64,000 nucleotides of DNA from the NCBI GenBank assembly GCA_037178975.1, contig JASJZH010000002.1, positions 8,793,501-8,857,500 on the forward strand, given 5' to 3'. The DNA is from Oscheius tipulae. Lineage: Eukaryota; Nematoda; Chromadorea; Rhabditida; Rhabditidae. The translations under genes and the position numbers were made by a program. Shown here piece by piece: positions 38,101 through 49,111 of the stretch. Position 1 is the first letter of the stretch. Each line of letters starts with the position of its first letter. Under the pieces are notes generated by a model that had not been told where the DNA came from, did not search any database, and worked only from the letters and a program-made list of their open reading frames with translations.

Positions 38101-40118
38101 TTAATGACGGAAGCTGTTCGGGTCGTCGATTTGGAAGAAGGGCGAGTTGAACTTCTTCGACAGCTCCACAGCATCGTCGTGGGGAAGGGGCGGATGCTCG
38201 TCGACCATCTCTCCACTATGGGCATCCGACTGGACATTTCTCAGGGGATCTTCGCGGATTGGAAGGAAGTCCTTGTTGGACTCGGAAGAGACCACTGGGA
38301 CGCTCTGAAAGAGAATAATAGTTGCTGGTGGACCGAAAACGAACGGCCGGCATTTCTTCAGCAGATTTGGGCTGGGTGTGTTGCCAAGAGTTGGCCTTGA
38401 ATTCGGCAGACTTGACTACCTCTTGAGGCTCCTCATCCATGGCTACATCGATGGCTGGACCGTTGAAACGTTCCTGGAAGCAGCTTCAGTCTCTCTCTCT
38501 CTCTCTCTCTTCTCAAAGTTGTCAATTCCCTGATCTCACCTGCTTCTCAAAGTTGTCAATCCCCTGATTCTCCTGATCATGAGCAGCGTTTCCATCAACC
38601 CAGTTGTTGGCAGCAGCCGGATGTGGCTGCATGGGTAGATCGTCCTGTTTCTGCCACTCATTATGCCATCTCTGGGGCTCTTCGGCCATGTACCATGGCT
38701 GCTGAGCTTGCTGTTGTTCCTGATGTTGAGTCTGTTGTTGAGGCTGAGGGAAGACAATAGGAGCCTGGTTCTGTACAGGGAAGGGGAACTGGTTCTGCTG
38801 TCCAACGCTGGTATCCTGGTTCCATTGGTTGTTCCACTGTGGGAAGTTCTGCTGCCATTGGTTGGGAGCTGGGGCCGCCTGATTCCAAGGCTGGACCCAT
38901 TGGGGCTGTTGCTGTGGCCAGGGCTGAAATCAATGTCATTTCCCTGTCTCTTTGCCTCACTGTCTTTCTCAGTCTCTTACCATTCTCTGTGGAGGAGGAG
39001 CAAAGAACTCTCTGTTCTCCTGAGAGGCGTCAGATTGGAAGAAGAATGGAGGCTGCTGCATAGGGACCTGAGGTCTGGGGAAGTTGTCGAACGGTCCCAT
39101 GAAAGGCTTATCAAACTCGGGGAACCTAAAAACTTATTTCACTACATTGTAAAACCATATCTAAACCTCATTCGCCCGAAAAGATGGGGTCTTTCGAGCT
39201 CCCAGGCAGGCACAGGAGGAGGAATAGGAGGAAGTGGGGGCATATGTCTCATGCTAAAGATTAGACAGTTGACATGTTAGAAAAAGAGAAGACACACCAA
39301 GAAAAAAGACTTACGTCTCCCAGTTCTCGTAATCCTCGTCACGGGATTGAGGTCCAAAGAACTGCTTGGGAGCGGCAACCTCTCCGAATCCGTCTTGGAA
39401 GGCGCGGCTGTTCTAAAAAGGGAAGAATCTGTCTCTGTCTCTATCTCTCACCTCATCCAGGTTCATCGGCTTGACTTCAATGACATGAACCTGCATGTCT
39501 CCGTTCAGACCCATCTCCTCAGCCTTCTGTCTCATCCTATCCAACAGTTGCCGAAGGAAGCTAAAGCGGGCATCGACCTCCGGCCTTTCTTCGCTCTCCC
39601 CACTCTTCTCCACAATCGGAGCAATCGTTGGTGTTTCGCGGAGAGGCAGAACCTCGGGTGCATCGTTGGTCAGCCCGCGTCTGTTACTGAATGCCAATCG
39701 TTCGTCAATAACCGGAGGAGGCTGGGGCTGATTGTTGTTATTGTTATTCTGAGCTTGAGACAACAGCTCGTATCCGAGCATTCTTTGGCGGAGTTCGGCC
39801 CTGAAATTAGGATTTTCAAGGGACTGATCCGACAAACCATTTGAGGCGAAGGAAGGCCTGATCACGTTGGCGGTTGTAGGCAATTTCGGAGACTGTGAGG
39901 CAAAGGATGACGACCAGGAAGGCAGCTACGATCCATGTCAGCACTCCACATCCCTTTACTTTCCTCGGCGGTACTCTGGGGATAATAACTGGGCCTGGAG
40001 AAGCAGCTGGGGTGGATTGACGGCTGTCGATCGGGATCTTGGACATGTCGACCTTCGTGGCTTCGGCAGCCTTCTGGGACTTTTCCTTGTCGTCTAGACC
40101 CACCGTAAAGACCTTCAT
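38101..40118 (-). CDS. Unrecognised type II membrane protein, Q/W/P/N-rich
   Basis: Eight minus-strand exons join in phase: 39838-40118, 39452-39800, 39315-39412, 39167-39253, 38981-39125, 38540-38923, 38345-38473 and 38101-38304, giving 558 residues. There is a lysine-rich cytoplasmic-type N terminus and one membrane segment (VLTWIVAAFLVVILCLTV, about residues 59-76). The rest would be extracellular or lumenal. Residues about 93-210 include an Asn run (QNNNNNNQPQPPP) and a helical segment (FSFLRQLLDRMRQKAEEMG). The following part is dominated by Q, W, P and N (PWPQQQPQWVQPW, NQWQQNFPQWNNQW). No known domain is seen. A stage-regulated cuticle or epidermal surface role is a guess. An acceptor (ATCTTTCAG) lies 15 nt before the ATG. 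Confidence 0.8.
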
Positions 40119-40252
40119 CCGCGGCTGATGGACCTGAAAGATGGCGATCGGTCAGGATTGAGAGGGAGAATACAGAAAGGACAAACAAGCGCCGCGAGGC
40201 TTGAACAAGGCAATGACCGGTGGCGCGAGCATGAGACGGTCAACAGTGTATC

Positions 40253-40510
40253 ATGTACGAAGAGAGAAGAGAAATCGAGTGCCACGACCATGTGTTCAGT
40301 CTGTCACTGTCATTGACACTGGCACTCACTGTCCAGCAAAACTGTAACTCCAAAGGTAGGAGAATGAGAAAGAACCAACAGAATTCCACCTTCTCGGAAC
40401 CGATAGAAGCCCCTGAACTCGCAAAAACAGAACCGGGACATCCCTCCATGCGGAGAGAGCTACAGGATGAAATGGTCAGAAAAATTGCCGCGCAGGGACT
40501 CTCACTGTGA
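40253..40510 (+). CDS. Possible small two-exon gene, hypothetical
   Basis: Exons 40253-40291 and 40337-40510 join in phase across a 45-nt GT..AG intron (acceptor CACTGTCCAG), giving 70 residues. The product is hydrophilic (SEPIEAPELAKTEPGHPSMR). It diverges from the membrane-protein gene 135 nt away. No family is recognised. It could also be chance coding next to a promoter. Confidence 0.35.
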   Translation: MYEERREIECHDHVFSLSLSLTLALTVQQNCNSKGRRMRKNQQNSTFSEPIEAPELAKTEPGHPSMRRELQDEMVRKIAAQGLSL

Positions 40511-43500
40511 CCGGTCCGGCCTCCGGCCTGTTGACCCTTGGCTGCCCAAGCGAGGAGAGAGAGAGAGAGAGAGAGAGGACGAACACTGGATGTTCTCCAT
40601 CTGTTAATAAGGGCAGAACCTTCAACCTGTGACGTCGTCGAGAAGGTCAAGGGTGGGACCCAAAACTTGGTGTGGATCTCATTTAGGGAAACTGGTTCGG
40701 ATGACGGAGTGCAGTCAAGAGAACGTTGGGAGGTTAACGACCCTATACCCCATAATGGGATGATTTGCCGCCAACTGGACGGGAAAGTTTGCACAGTACT
40801 GAAGATCATTTTCACTAGAGTCTCCAATTGAACTGTTTTCCGTCCTTGGAAACATCTGCTATTATTTGGACGATTTTTCAAGGGCAAGACCATGGAACCG
40901 AGTTCTCAAGCCGCGAGAAGACTGGCTTCAGCTTTTGTAAACATCGACAGGAACACTTCAGGCTATGGCAGGATCTATTTTTGTCTGTCTCCCTGTCTCT
41001 CTGTAACTTTGTTTCTCTATCTCTCTATCTCTTGGGCTCTCTTACTCTAGAAAAACCCTAACTTCCAAACATCAATTCTCAAAACTGCTGCGTAACAACT
41101 GTTTTCGATCTTGACCCAAGGTTGCAGTGTCCAGAAAATAGACCTGAACTTTGTCGCTGATAGGAAAAGAATGGAATTTTCAAGTGAGGGAGTGAAACAC
41201 AAAAATGGTCAGTCCAGAAGGAGAGAACAATGTCGTCACATTTTTCTCCCGCCAGCTCTGGCGTGTGTGTCTCGCCCTCAGGTGGGGGGAAAACAGCTCG
41301 CTTTGAGCTGTCAAGGACCGGTTGCGGGAATGAAATGACTGAAACGGAGCAGGAACTTTTTCACAGCAGAAATAATGAAAATGGTGATTCGATTAAGAGG
41401 AAAGAACACTTTGGAGGAGAAGAATCCACGTGACGTGCCGATGAGGAACCGTCTCGACCAAATCGTGTTCAGGAAGGTCAAGTCGAGAAAAGGCAACCAT
41501 AATAACTGGACTCGGAGAAAATAGCGACAGAGACAGAGCCACTTTGTCAAAAATGCCAGTTTCCCATGAAAACATCTTGAATGTTTTGTCTAAGCTGCGC
41601 CAGGAACACACCCTCTGTATAATCCGTGACGCAGTGTGTGCAATCAGACAGATTCCTTCTCAGCAATATCCGTATTTTCTTCGGCTTTGTTTGCTCAATG
41701 TTTCAATGAGAAAAGTCGCTTTTTTTTCAGCCGTGAGACCAAAATTGAGACCTGCTTGACCCCAAAAACTGGCAGGTATCAACTACCCCCCGCTGTGTTC
41801 CTAAGACGCAAGACCGTTCCACAATGATCTGCAGCTGTCAGGACGGAGTTCCAAGAGATCGGGGACGTTCGGGCATTCCCTCTCCTCAAAAAGGACATTA
41901 ACCAGTTTGGATCAGAGAGCCGATTCACCTCGATCTGTATGCGTGTGAGAGAGAGACAGACGCGCGACCGGCAGTAATGTACGAAAACAGGTGGGATGAG
42001 TCAGAAGAACGTAATTGCACGGATCATTTGTGAAAGACTTGGTTTTGGCAGAAAGACATAGAGACAGAGATGCAGAAAGTCAGAGAGACAGAGAGATAGA
42101 GCGATAGAGAGATAGAGAGACAGATAACCAGAGAGACAGAGAAAGAGACGGAAAGATAGTGAGACAGAGAGACAAACAAAAGTTCCAGTAAATCATTGCA
42201 AAAGAAAAGTTGAACCAAACATGTCATCTCTCTGCATAAATGTTTCTCTTTATGAGTGCACAGAGGCAGAGAGAGAACGAAAGAGGACTGTGTGAGAGAG
42301 TGTGAAACCGGCTGTGGAAGTGGCCTCTCTCTCTTGTCAACAAACAGCCCGAGGCGTACCTCCATTTTCAGAGAGGAGAAAGAGGAACCGTTTTGTAGGA
42401 CCTGCGCATGTTTACCGGTATGGTGAGATTAATTGGAACGAGGATAATCCGACTGTTTTCAAAAAGAGAAAAAGTAAAAATAGATTGGGAAGCCTCGTTC
42501 TTCAAGTGTGATACACTTGAGGATGGAACTCGATTCTGACAATGGAGGGATTAATCCTCCTCCCCTCTTCCCGGGACTGAAGTCATTTAAAAACAGGAGG
42601 ATGAGGATGTGAGTGTTCCGTGCGAGCTCAGTGACAGATCACAAACTTGTCCTCAGGGGCAGGTTCTAATGTTTGGAAGACAACTGACTCATACTGTCAA
42701 CCGTCAGAAAGGGACTGTCCCCTTCTAGAATGAGGATTATGTTGCTAATCGGATCAATATTCAGAATGGCAAGAGAGAAAGAGACCTCGGCGATTTGGAT
42801 GATAATCGGTTACCGGCCTACGGTAGGGGAACCGGTCTCGTGGACTCAATTCTGGCACTCCTTCTGTTCCTTTCTAGTGAGTGAGAGGGAACAAATAGGC
42901 TCTGTTTTTGTATTTGTAAATGAAATGAAAGTGAGAACAGCAGGAGAACAAGACAGAGAGACAGACAAAAGTTCCAGTCAAAACACATGAAAAGCTGAAT
43001 AAAACATCTCATCTCTCTGCATTAGTGGTTCTCTTTATAAAAAGACAGAGATACAGAGAGATAGAAAGATAGAGAGAAGTTTCGCATCTCTTTGTTACCT
43101 CTGCTTGCAGTCAAAGGAAGAAAGAAATCCTGTTGACAATTCTCTCTTTGCATGTTAGTTTGGTTACTCTTTCCTCTACAATCTTGGCAACAATCGTCTC
43201 AAGGGTTCACGCACGACCAAGATCAACAAATGAGACTCACCGGTTCATAGTTAATAGACGGATAGCTTCCAAATATGCGCATTCTTATTCAGAGAGGGAA
43301 TGGTTACTGTTTGTGACGGCCAGAGCCCGGCAAAAGGGATTTACGGGGACCTGATGGACTCGATCCTTGCGGTCAACGGTGCGTGACCATCACAGAGAGG
43401 ATTTGCACCCCAGGAAGCTTTTTACAAAAGACATTCAGTTGGATTAGGGGCAGATGTGATCAAAAGCGTCAACCTGACTCGGATTACATGTGAGACAACA

Positions 43501-43953
43501 AGACCCTAAAGTCTTTAGGGTCATTTGTTTACACTTCTATTAAAATTCGAGAGGTTCTGGCTCTCTCTCTCTCTCTCTCTCTTTGAACAAACCGGAAGAT
43601 TGATTCACTATCTAGTCAAAGAACTGGATAGAGTATCAGTTTATGTTCAGCAAACAGAGCTAATGATTCATTGCCCTAATTCTCTAGTCAACAAAGACGT
43701 ACGAGCTGGAGCTTAATAGACAAAGACCCTTTGAAAAAATATGAACGTACCTGAGGTGCTAGCGCGACCATGGCAGCGTAAACCGTGCGCTTGTGTGCGA
43801 CAAACACGGGCCCTAGCTGTCAACAGTCTGTCCGGGATCCCGAACAAGATTTTGTCAAGTGAGATGCCGTGCTCGAAAAGTAAACAGTTCATTAGGCGGA
43901 GGACAATAAAGCAGTTTGAGCGCGGAAATAAGTGACCAGAGATACAATACAGA
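40511..43953. other. Long gene-poor region with simple repeats and local duplications
   Basis: I found no exon chain I trust. GA/GAGACA simple repeats occur at 40556-40577, 42055-42175 and 43045-43080. Two segments about 800 nt apart (42170-42265 and 42960-43050) share AAAGTTCCAGT, then CATCTCATCTCTCTGCAT, then TTCTCTTTAT. Downstream of each is a short coding-like echo, GLVDSILA at about 42840 and GDLMDSILAVN at about 43350. This could be a decayed tandem gene pair. Confidence 0.35.
42055..42175. repeat. GAGACA/GATAGA simple-sequence tract
   Basis: About 120 nt of imperfect AGAGACAGAGAGATAGAG units lie between genes. Confidence 0.8.
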
Positions 43954-44998
43954 CTAGTAGCCGACACATTCTTCTTTCAATTCACGGAGTTTGCGTCTCT
44001 CTGTGTAAATCTGCTCCATGATATCTTTGGTGTTTAGCTTGCAGCTGAAGTTGGCATGGAATCGGAGAAAGACAGACTTACTCTTCTGTTAAGGGACAGC
44101 ATTTAGCCAAGACTGAACATTGCTTGTGCCAGGAACGAGCCGAGTTTCTGCACTCTGTTAGCTTGGTGAATCTCTTTGCCGAGCGTTTCCGGCGTGCAGC
44201 TACTGATCTCTTTTTTCGAGAAGGAACACGAGGAGCAAAGGCAAACTTCTTGTGGAGGGAATCACAAGTGGAACGCTGAAGAGAGTGTAAGTGGTAGGGA
44301 CAGTGAGATATAGAGACCGAGCTCCATTGCTCATTTCACTCATATTGAACGGAGATCAGATTCGTGATTAGCGTCCTCGAAAACCCCCCAGAAAATAAAA
44401 AACAAAAAAGTTTTGTCTCCACAGGAATCGAACCAACAATCCTCGGTGTTGTTTGAACCTCAAGCGAATGCGTTAACCACTTGGCCATGGTGCACGGCGC
44501 ACCCGTACCATCTCGCCAAAGTCTGCTTGGCTTAGTGGTTAGCATTCTCACCTAGCGATCTAAGGACCCGGGTTCGATCCCGGCCGTAAGGTATTTGTCT
44601 TATTTGACGTTTCACGACGTTTTCAAGGACGCTGAACACGGTCGTGGTCTTAGACAGAGACACACCTTCTCATCGTCATCCATGGCAGCTTCCGACAGTC
44701 TGGCCTCGTCCAGATTGTTCTGAACACAATCCTTTGCCAGCTCGGCTCTCCTCATATGAAGACCATTCAACTCCAATTTTATCTGCCACTTCCGTCTTGA
44801 ACAACTGTCTCCGGACCGGTTCTTAGAGTTCTGTTCCAGTTGAAGACATTCCCTCTGCTTCGTCTCCAGTTTTTCCATACAACTTACATAGTCCTCACAA
44901 AGACTCTGGACTCTGTTTTTGTCAGAAAATAAAATGTTCACCTGTGCAGAGACTAGTAGATTAGATAGCCCTACGAGAAAAAGTGTGTAGATTAGCAT
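43954..44998 (-). CDS. Secreted Cys-rich protein with dibasic processing sites
   Basis: Minus-strand exons are 44666-44998, 44082-44275 and 43954-44044, giving 205 residues. A signal peptide (MLIYTLFLVGLSNLLVSAQ) is followed by a region with Cys in CEDYVSCMEKLETKQREC and NDNA-free polar helices. The middle carries two furin-like sites close together, SRKKRS and ARRKRS. The C-terminal part again has Cys (CRNSARSWHKQCSVLAKCC, then CKLNTKDI and EECVGY). Processing could release two disulfide-bonded chains. I recognise no family. Intron 1 contains a composite SINE. The length and lack of a membrane anchor suggest secretion; function is unknown. Confidence 0.8.
44330..44660. mobile_element. Composite inverted tRNA-SINE, copy 6 (in secreted-protein intron 1)
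   Basis: This is the clearest copy. The left flank is GAACGGAGATCAGATTCGTGATTAGCG. The minus-strand tRNA-like unit (about 44424-44487) reads on its own strand TGGCCAAGTGGTTAACGC (A-box) and GGTTCGATTCC (B-box). The plus-strand unit is TTGGCTTAGTGGTTAGCATTC...CCCGGGTTCGATCCCGGC (about 44526-44583). The right flank TTTTCAAGGACGCTGAACACGG is a near-inverted match of the left flank (TTTTCGAGGACGCTAATCACGA on the minus strand). Both halves therefore derive from one SINE. Confidence 0.85.
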
Positions 44999-45179
44999 CA
45001 CAGCATAAGGCACTGAAAGTTGTGTATACGAGAAGGAAATAAACATTGAAGGAGAGTACGGATGGCAAGTCAAGAGCTTTTTATAATATGTTCAACTCCG
45101 TTTAAATTATTATAATCCACGCTTATTAGTACTTTTATTGTTCGTACGCTCATTGAACAGGCCGCAGAACAGAACAATC

Positions 45180-45400
45180 CTATGTCTCTCAGTCTTTCTG
45201 CCTCTTTCTCTCTCTGTCTCTCTGCTTCTGTGTCTTTTTGCCTCTCTGTCTCTCTGTCGCTCTGTCTGCTTGTCGATCTATCTCTGCCTACCTCTCTGTC
45301 TCTTTGTCTCTTTATCTCGCTGTTTCTCTGTTTCTTTGTCTCTAGGTCTCTCTGTCTATGTCTACCTCTCTCAGTCTTTCTGTCCCGATGTCTGACTGTC
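45180..45400. repeat. Long TCTCTG simple-sequence tract
   Basis: About 220 nt of imperfect CTCTCTGTCTCT units. It is the longest simple tract in the window and gives spurious Leu/Ser open frames on both strands. Confidence 0.85.
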
Positions 45401-47216
45401 TGGAGTGTTGAAAAATCCATAAAGGAAAGAGTAATAAGGTCATGTTTGTACAAATGGTACTCGAGTGTGAGCGATCTACAATGGATAGAAGGAAAATCGA
45501 TGCGCGACAATAATCCTCCCGATTTGAAATGCTAAAGTGAGAAAAAAAATCATTTCAACCTGACGCACAGTCATTGGACTGATTTTCAAGGGATGACAAT
45601 AGTTAATTACGAGGCGGGGCTGCACCAAGGCCACTCGACGACAGCTATTATGTGCTTAGGTGGTTACTGCCAAAAGTTGCTTTACAGTTTTTCGATTTCG
45701 TGAAAGTGTCGTAGTGGCGATGACCCGGGTCGATTGCATTGTTTTGAACGACCACTTTCCGCCCAATTGGGCATTATTCGGGAAGAATTGTGGCTATTTT
45801 ATGTGAACTAAAAACAAACAAGGAAGAGAGACAAAGATAGAGATATTGAGATACAGAGAGACCAAGAGAGACAGAGACAATTTTCTAATCGATTATAGTG
45901 TGTCGGAAAAAAATGGGTCTGACTGCGAGCTGCAACAAAGGAGACGCCGTTTGATTTGCCGTCATTGAATCCGGGACTGAGCAAACACAGTTAGGGGCAA
46001 TTATGGAGCGGAACTCGGTTCTTTTTTGGTCGATAGGAGGATTACTGAATCTGTTCTGGAGGCTATACTCTGAAAAATGAGAGCAAAAACTTTTTTGCGC
46101 TGCCGACGCCGGTCTTGCGTTCAAAATAAGGCCATAACTGATGAGGCGGTTGTTTGTCTCTCCGAGCCTCCGAAGCGCCAGCAGTAGTGGTCAAGATGTA
46201 AAATGAGCTTCCGGAGGATGGGTACGACATGCTAATGAGGCTGTTTGGATCATGGAGCTGGGAGCAGCAATTGCAAAAAGATTAGAAGATCCGTATCTCT
46301 TTGTTGCCTCTGCTTGCAGTCTGTTTTTCTCTCACAAAACAAATCCAGCGGTAGCATGTAGGCGAATGACAAATTCAGCCACAATCGGGGCGGCATCTAT
46401 GCAAATGAAGACTCCCCATTCCCGAGAGAACAATTTCAATCGCCATGAGGTTTTGGCGAGAACAGAAAAAGAAGCCCTGTGGTCAAAATTTGGTCTCCTC
46501 AGAGACTCCTAGCTCGGACACACAAACGCAATTACGGAGGGAAGCACTTGAGAATTTTGGAAACTTTGAAAGGAGAAGGATAACGAGGACAACTGCCTCC
46601 CGCGATAAAGATATTCATAGTCGGGCGGGAGACATTACTCTTCATGGAGGGTATACGACTGAATTCCCAAAATGCCAGAGATGGAGCGATAATGGCTGGC
46701 AGCAAGAGTCCTTGGCTGGCCATTACTCTAGCGTTTCTGACTCATCTTTCGTCGCCGTATCCCCTCGAGGATATAAGAACGAGAAATGTGCTCTTCAGTG
46801 GGCCGCTTTTTAGAGAAGAAGGAGAAAGTTGGTTGGAACTTTGATGACAGAAGACTGGAAGACAGAGAGACAGGGTGGGAGCAGAGAGACAGGGAGACAA
46901 ATGTACTTTTTGCTTTTTTGCCGAGGCTGAAGAGGAAGCATAGTTTTTGGTGGATCACATTCAGCCGCGAACAGTGTTTGTTCATTTCAGACAAGTGAAG
47001 GCACCTTCTCCTCCGATCCGAGGCAAACACCCTTCCCATGATCCCAAAGCCAAGCTTGAAAAGACGAAAACGAGAGTGGGAAAGGTTCTGACCCTCAATA
47101 GCATGCCTAGGCCGGATATCTTTAAGCTCAAAAACAGAATTTTCGGCGGCCTTCTCACAATTGCGGAAATCGGCAGTGGAGCGCAATGGGAGAGAATTTA
47201 TTTGGGAGTGTGTGGA
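45401..47216. other. Gene-poor region before phytochelatin synthase
   Basis: Several open frames have mildly coding-like composition. Examples are 46252-46512 plus, 46445-46813 plus (ending SPRGYKNEKCALQWAAF) and 46947-47357 plus (VKAPSPPIRGKHPSHDPKAK). The last runs antisense into the last phytochelatin-synthase exon. I could not connect them by splice sites in phase. AGAGACAGAGAC repeats occur at 45825-45885 and 46860-46900. Confidence 0.35.
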
Positions 47217-49111
47217 TCACAGACGAACGTCCGTCTTGCAGCAGCAATCTCGACTCTTTTGACTGCAACGCGAGGAGGCAGAGTCTCCTCTTGCGAGACG
47301 GACGGGAGGGCGCGAGCAGGCCATCAAGGTGACGATCTGGGTCCGGAGGAGATCTAAAACAAAAATTATTCAGAGACAGAGACAGAGAGACAGAGATACA
47401 GAGAGACTGAGACGTGGCTCACCAATTTCATTCTTCGAATCCGGTGAGAACATTTCGAGATCCTTGTCAATGATAGTTTTCAGCTTTGCCGTTCTTTCCG
47501 AGAAAGTTGGATCGAAGGGCCAGGCCAGCATGAGGGCAGTCACCGAGCCGCTCTGGAAGACCTGTCCAATACTGGTCTCTCGGATTTCCTTGCAGATCAC
47601 CCGGCAGGCTTCCGATAATTCACAAGCACAAGGAGAGTTGTCTCTCTCCAGCTCGCCCTCGATCTGCTTCGAGGTGCAACAAATCGTGTTGTGGGAGAAG
47701 CATTGAGCAAAACGACGACAGTTGTGGGACAACTCTTCTTGGAGATCTGAAAGAGGGTCACACAGCAGGTGCTCGTCCCAGGATATCACTGCGTCGGCAA
47801 ACTGAAAGTTTTTGATCAGAAAAGAACAGCCGACGACCCCGTCGGACAGTTTCATACGTACCTGTGCCTCATTCTGACTCATGTTGCACTTCAGTCCGAA
47901 CATGACCAAGGGTCTAGAGTTTTCCTTTAGTTTGAGCGTGACATAGCCTGAAAGCAAGTTGACAGAGACTGGCTGGGTTTTTGAAGCAACAACTATGCTC
48001 ATTACTCAGCCTCACTGTCATGATTTCGGATCTTCGCGGGTTCCTCTAGTGCCGGATGGCGCTTTTGGCGGCGAAACGAAATGCGCACGAGTTTTAAACT
48101 GTTACATTTCGGCCTGGAAACCCCCCTTACGAAATTCGGCAATAAACCTTGGAATCCTGATGCAAAAGGCTATCAAAAGACACCTCAGTGGTAGCCAAAT
48201 TCCCGGTTGACACAGTTTCCCAAATCTCCGATACCCTACCTCTAGGCTTCTTAGTTGATGTGTCAACCGAGACCATTGCTGCCTGGAGCTGCTGGAGTGT
48301 GATCCAGTGAGGCGGATACTTGAATCTGGCCACATCCATAATAAGGACTCTGTCTGTTCCGGAATGATAGGCAGCTAGGGGAGAGAAGTGTCCTGAAACC
48401 GTTACTATGCTCTATGGTCGGTCCAACCAGCCTTTCCCAGTCTGCTGAAGAAAAGAGCGATCGTAACTGGACACAACCACAGTCGACTCGCCTTTCACTG
48501 ATGAGATCACGTCGTTCCTGAGCTTCTTGAGGAAGTCTGGAAACTTTTCTGAGAAAATCTTGTCCACAGCCTACTTTCACTCTCTTCACCATAGAACATG
48601 ACAGTCTCTAGACGATTGCACATGGCCAAGCAGCTGAATTGAGCCAAGTTGATACCCGTTCTGAAAGAGACATACAGTGAGTAGTCTGTCTGTCTCACTG
48701 TCTTTCAACCTCCCAGTCTCTTCCTGTCTGTCTATCTCTCTGTCTGTTTCTGTCTTTCTTTGCCGACTCACTTCTTCACATTTTCCAGCGGAACACAGCA
48801 GTCTAGCATAGACTCGTGATAAAAACGCCATGGTGCCTTCCAAACTTGTTCCGGGTCCACTTCAAGGGCATTCAAGACCATCACCAAAGTACTGAGACCA
48901 CAATATGCCGGCTCATCTTGTGTGAGAAACTGTGAGGCCAATTTAAAGTAAATATTCGCATTGCCTGTAAAATTATAGCTCAAAAACGGAGGTGGAAGTG
49001 GGTACCTTCTAATAGACTTTCCGTGAACAAGCGCTTGCCCTCAGCTGATGCAAAATCGATGCAGCTGTCGGGCAATGGTCGCCTATAGAAGTTCTTGGCC
49101 GTGACGGACAT
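47217..49111 (-). CDS. pcs-1: Phytochelatin synthase
   Basis: The enzyme makes phytochelatins from glutathione and protects against cadmium and other metals. Minus-strand exons are 49006-49111, 48772-48964, 48575-48660, 48432-48536, 48240-48392, 47862-47947, 47423-47801 and 47217-47353, giving 414 residues. [20 protein letters not shown] starts the catalytic domain. The papain-like triad is C57 ([11 protein letters not shown]), H165 (GKGHFSPL) and D183 ([14 protein letters not shown]). The Cys-to-His and His-to-Asp spacings match the plant enzyme. The C-terminal half is Cys-rich ([21 protein letters not shown]) and ends [12 protein letters not shown]. The intron 48393-48431 has a GC donor. 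An AATAAA follows the stop by about 15 nt. Confidence 0.93.
48393..48431 (-). other. GC-AG intron in phytochelatin synthase
   Basis: The intron reads GGGAAAG/gctgg...gtttcag/GACAC on the minus strand. Only this GC donor keeps the frame across the catalytic histidine ([15 protein letters not shown]). Nearby GT sites break the frame. Confidence 0.8.

Noticed and set aside
40240-40893. 217-codon open frame on the minus strand
   Set aside because: Composition is Ser/Leu-rich from a GA tract, no splice signals or family features, and it overlaps the small plus-strand gene.
44526-44590. Functional tRNA gene
   Set aside because: A- and B-boxes are good but the acceptor stem does not pair, and near-identical units recur inside the composite element. 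The same holds for 11610, 29303 and 49760.
45182-45535. Leu/Ser/Cys open frames
   Set aside because: They are translations of the TCTCTG simple repeat.
46947-47357. 136-codon plus-strand frame with coding-like start
   Set aside because: It runs antisense through the last phytochelatin-synthase exon and could not be linked to other exons; kept only as a note on the region.
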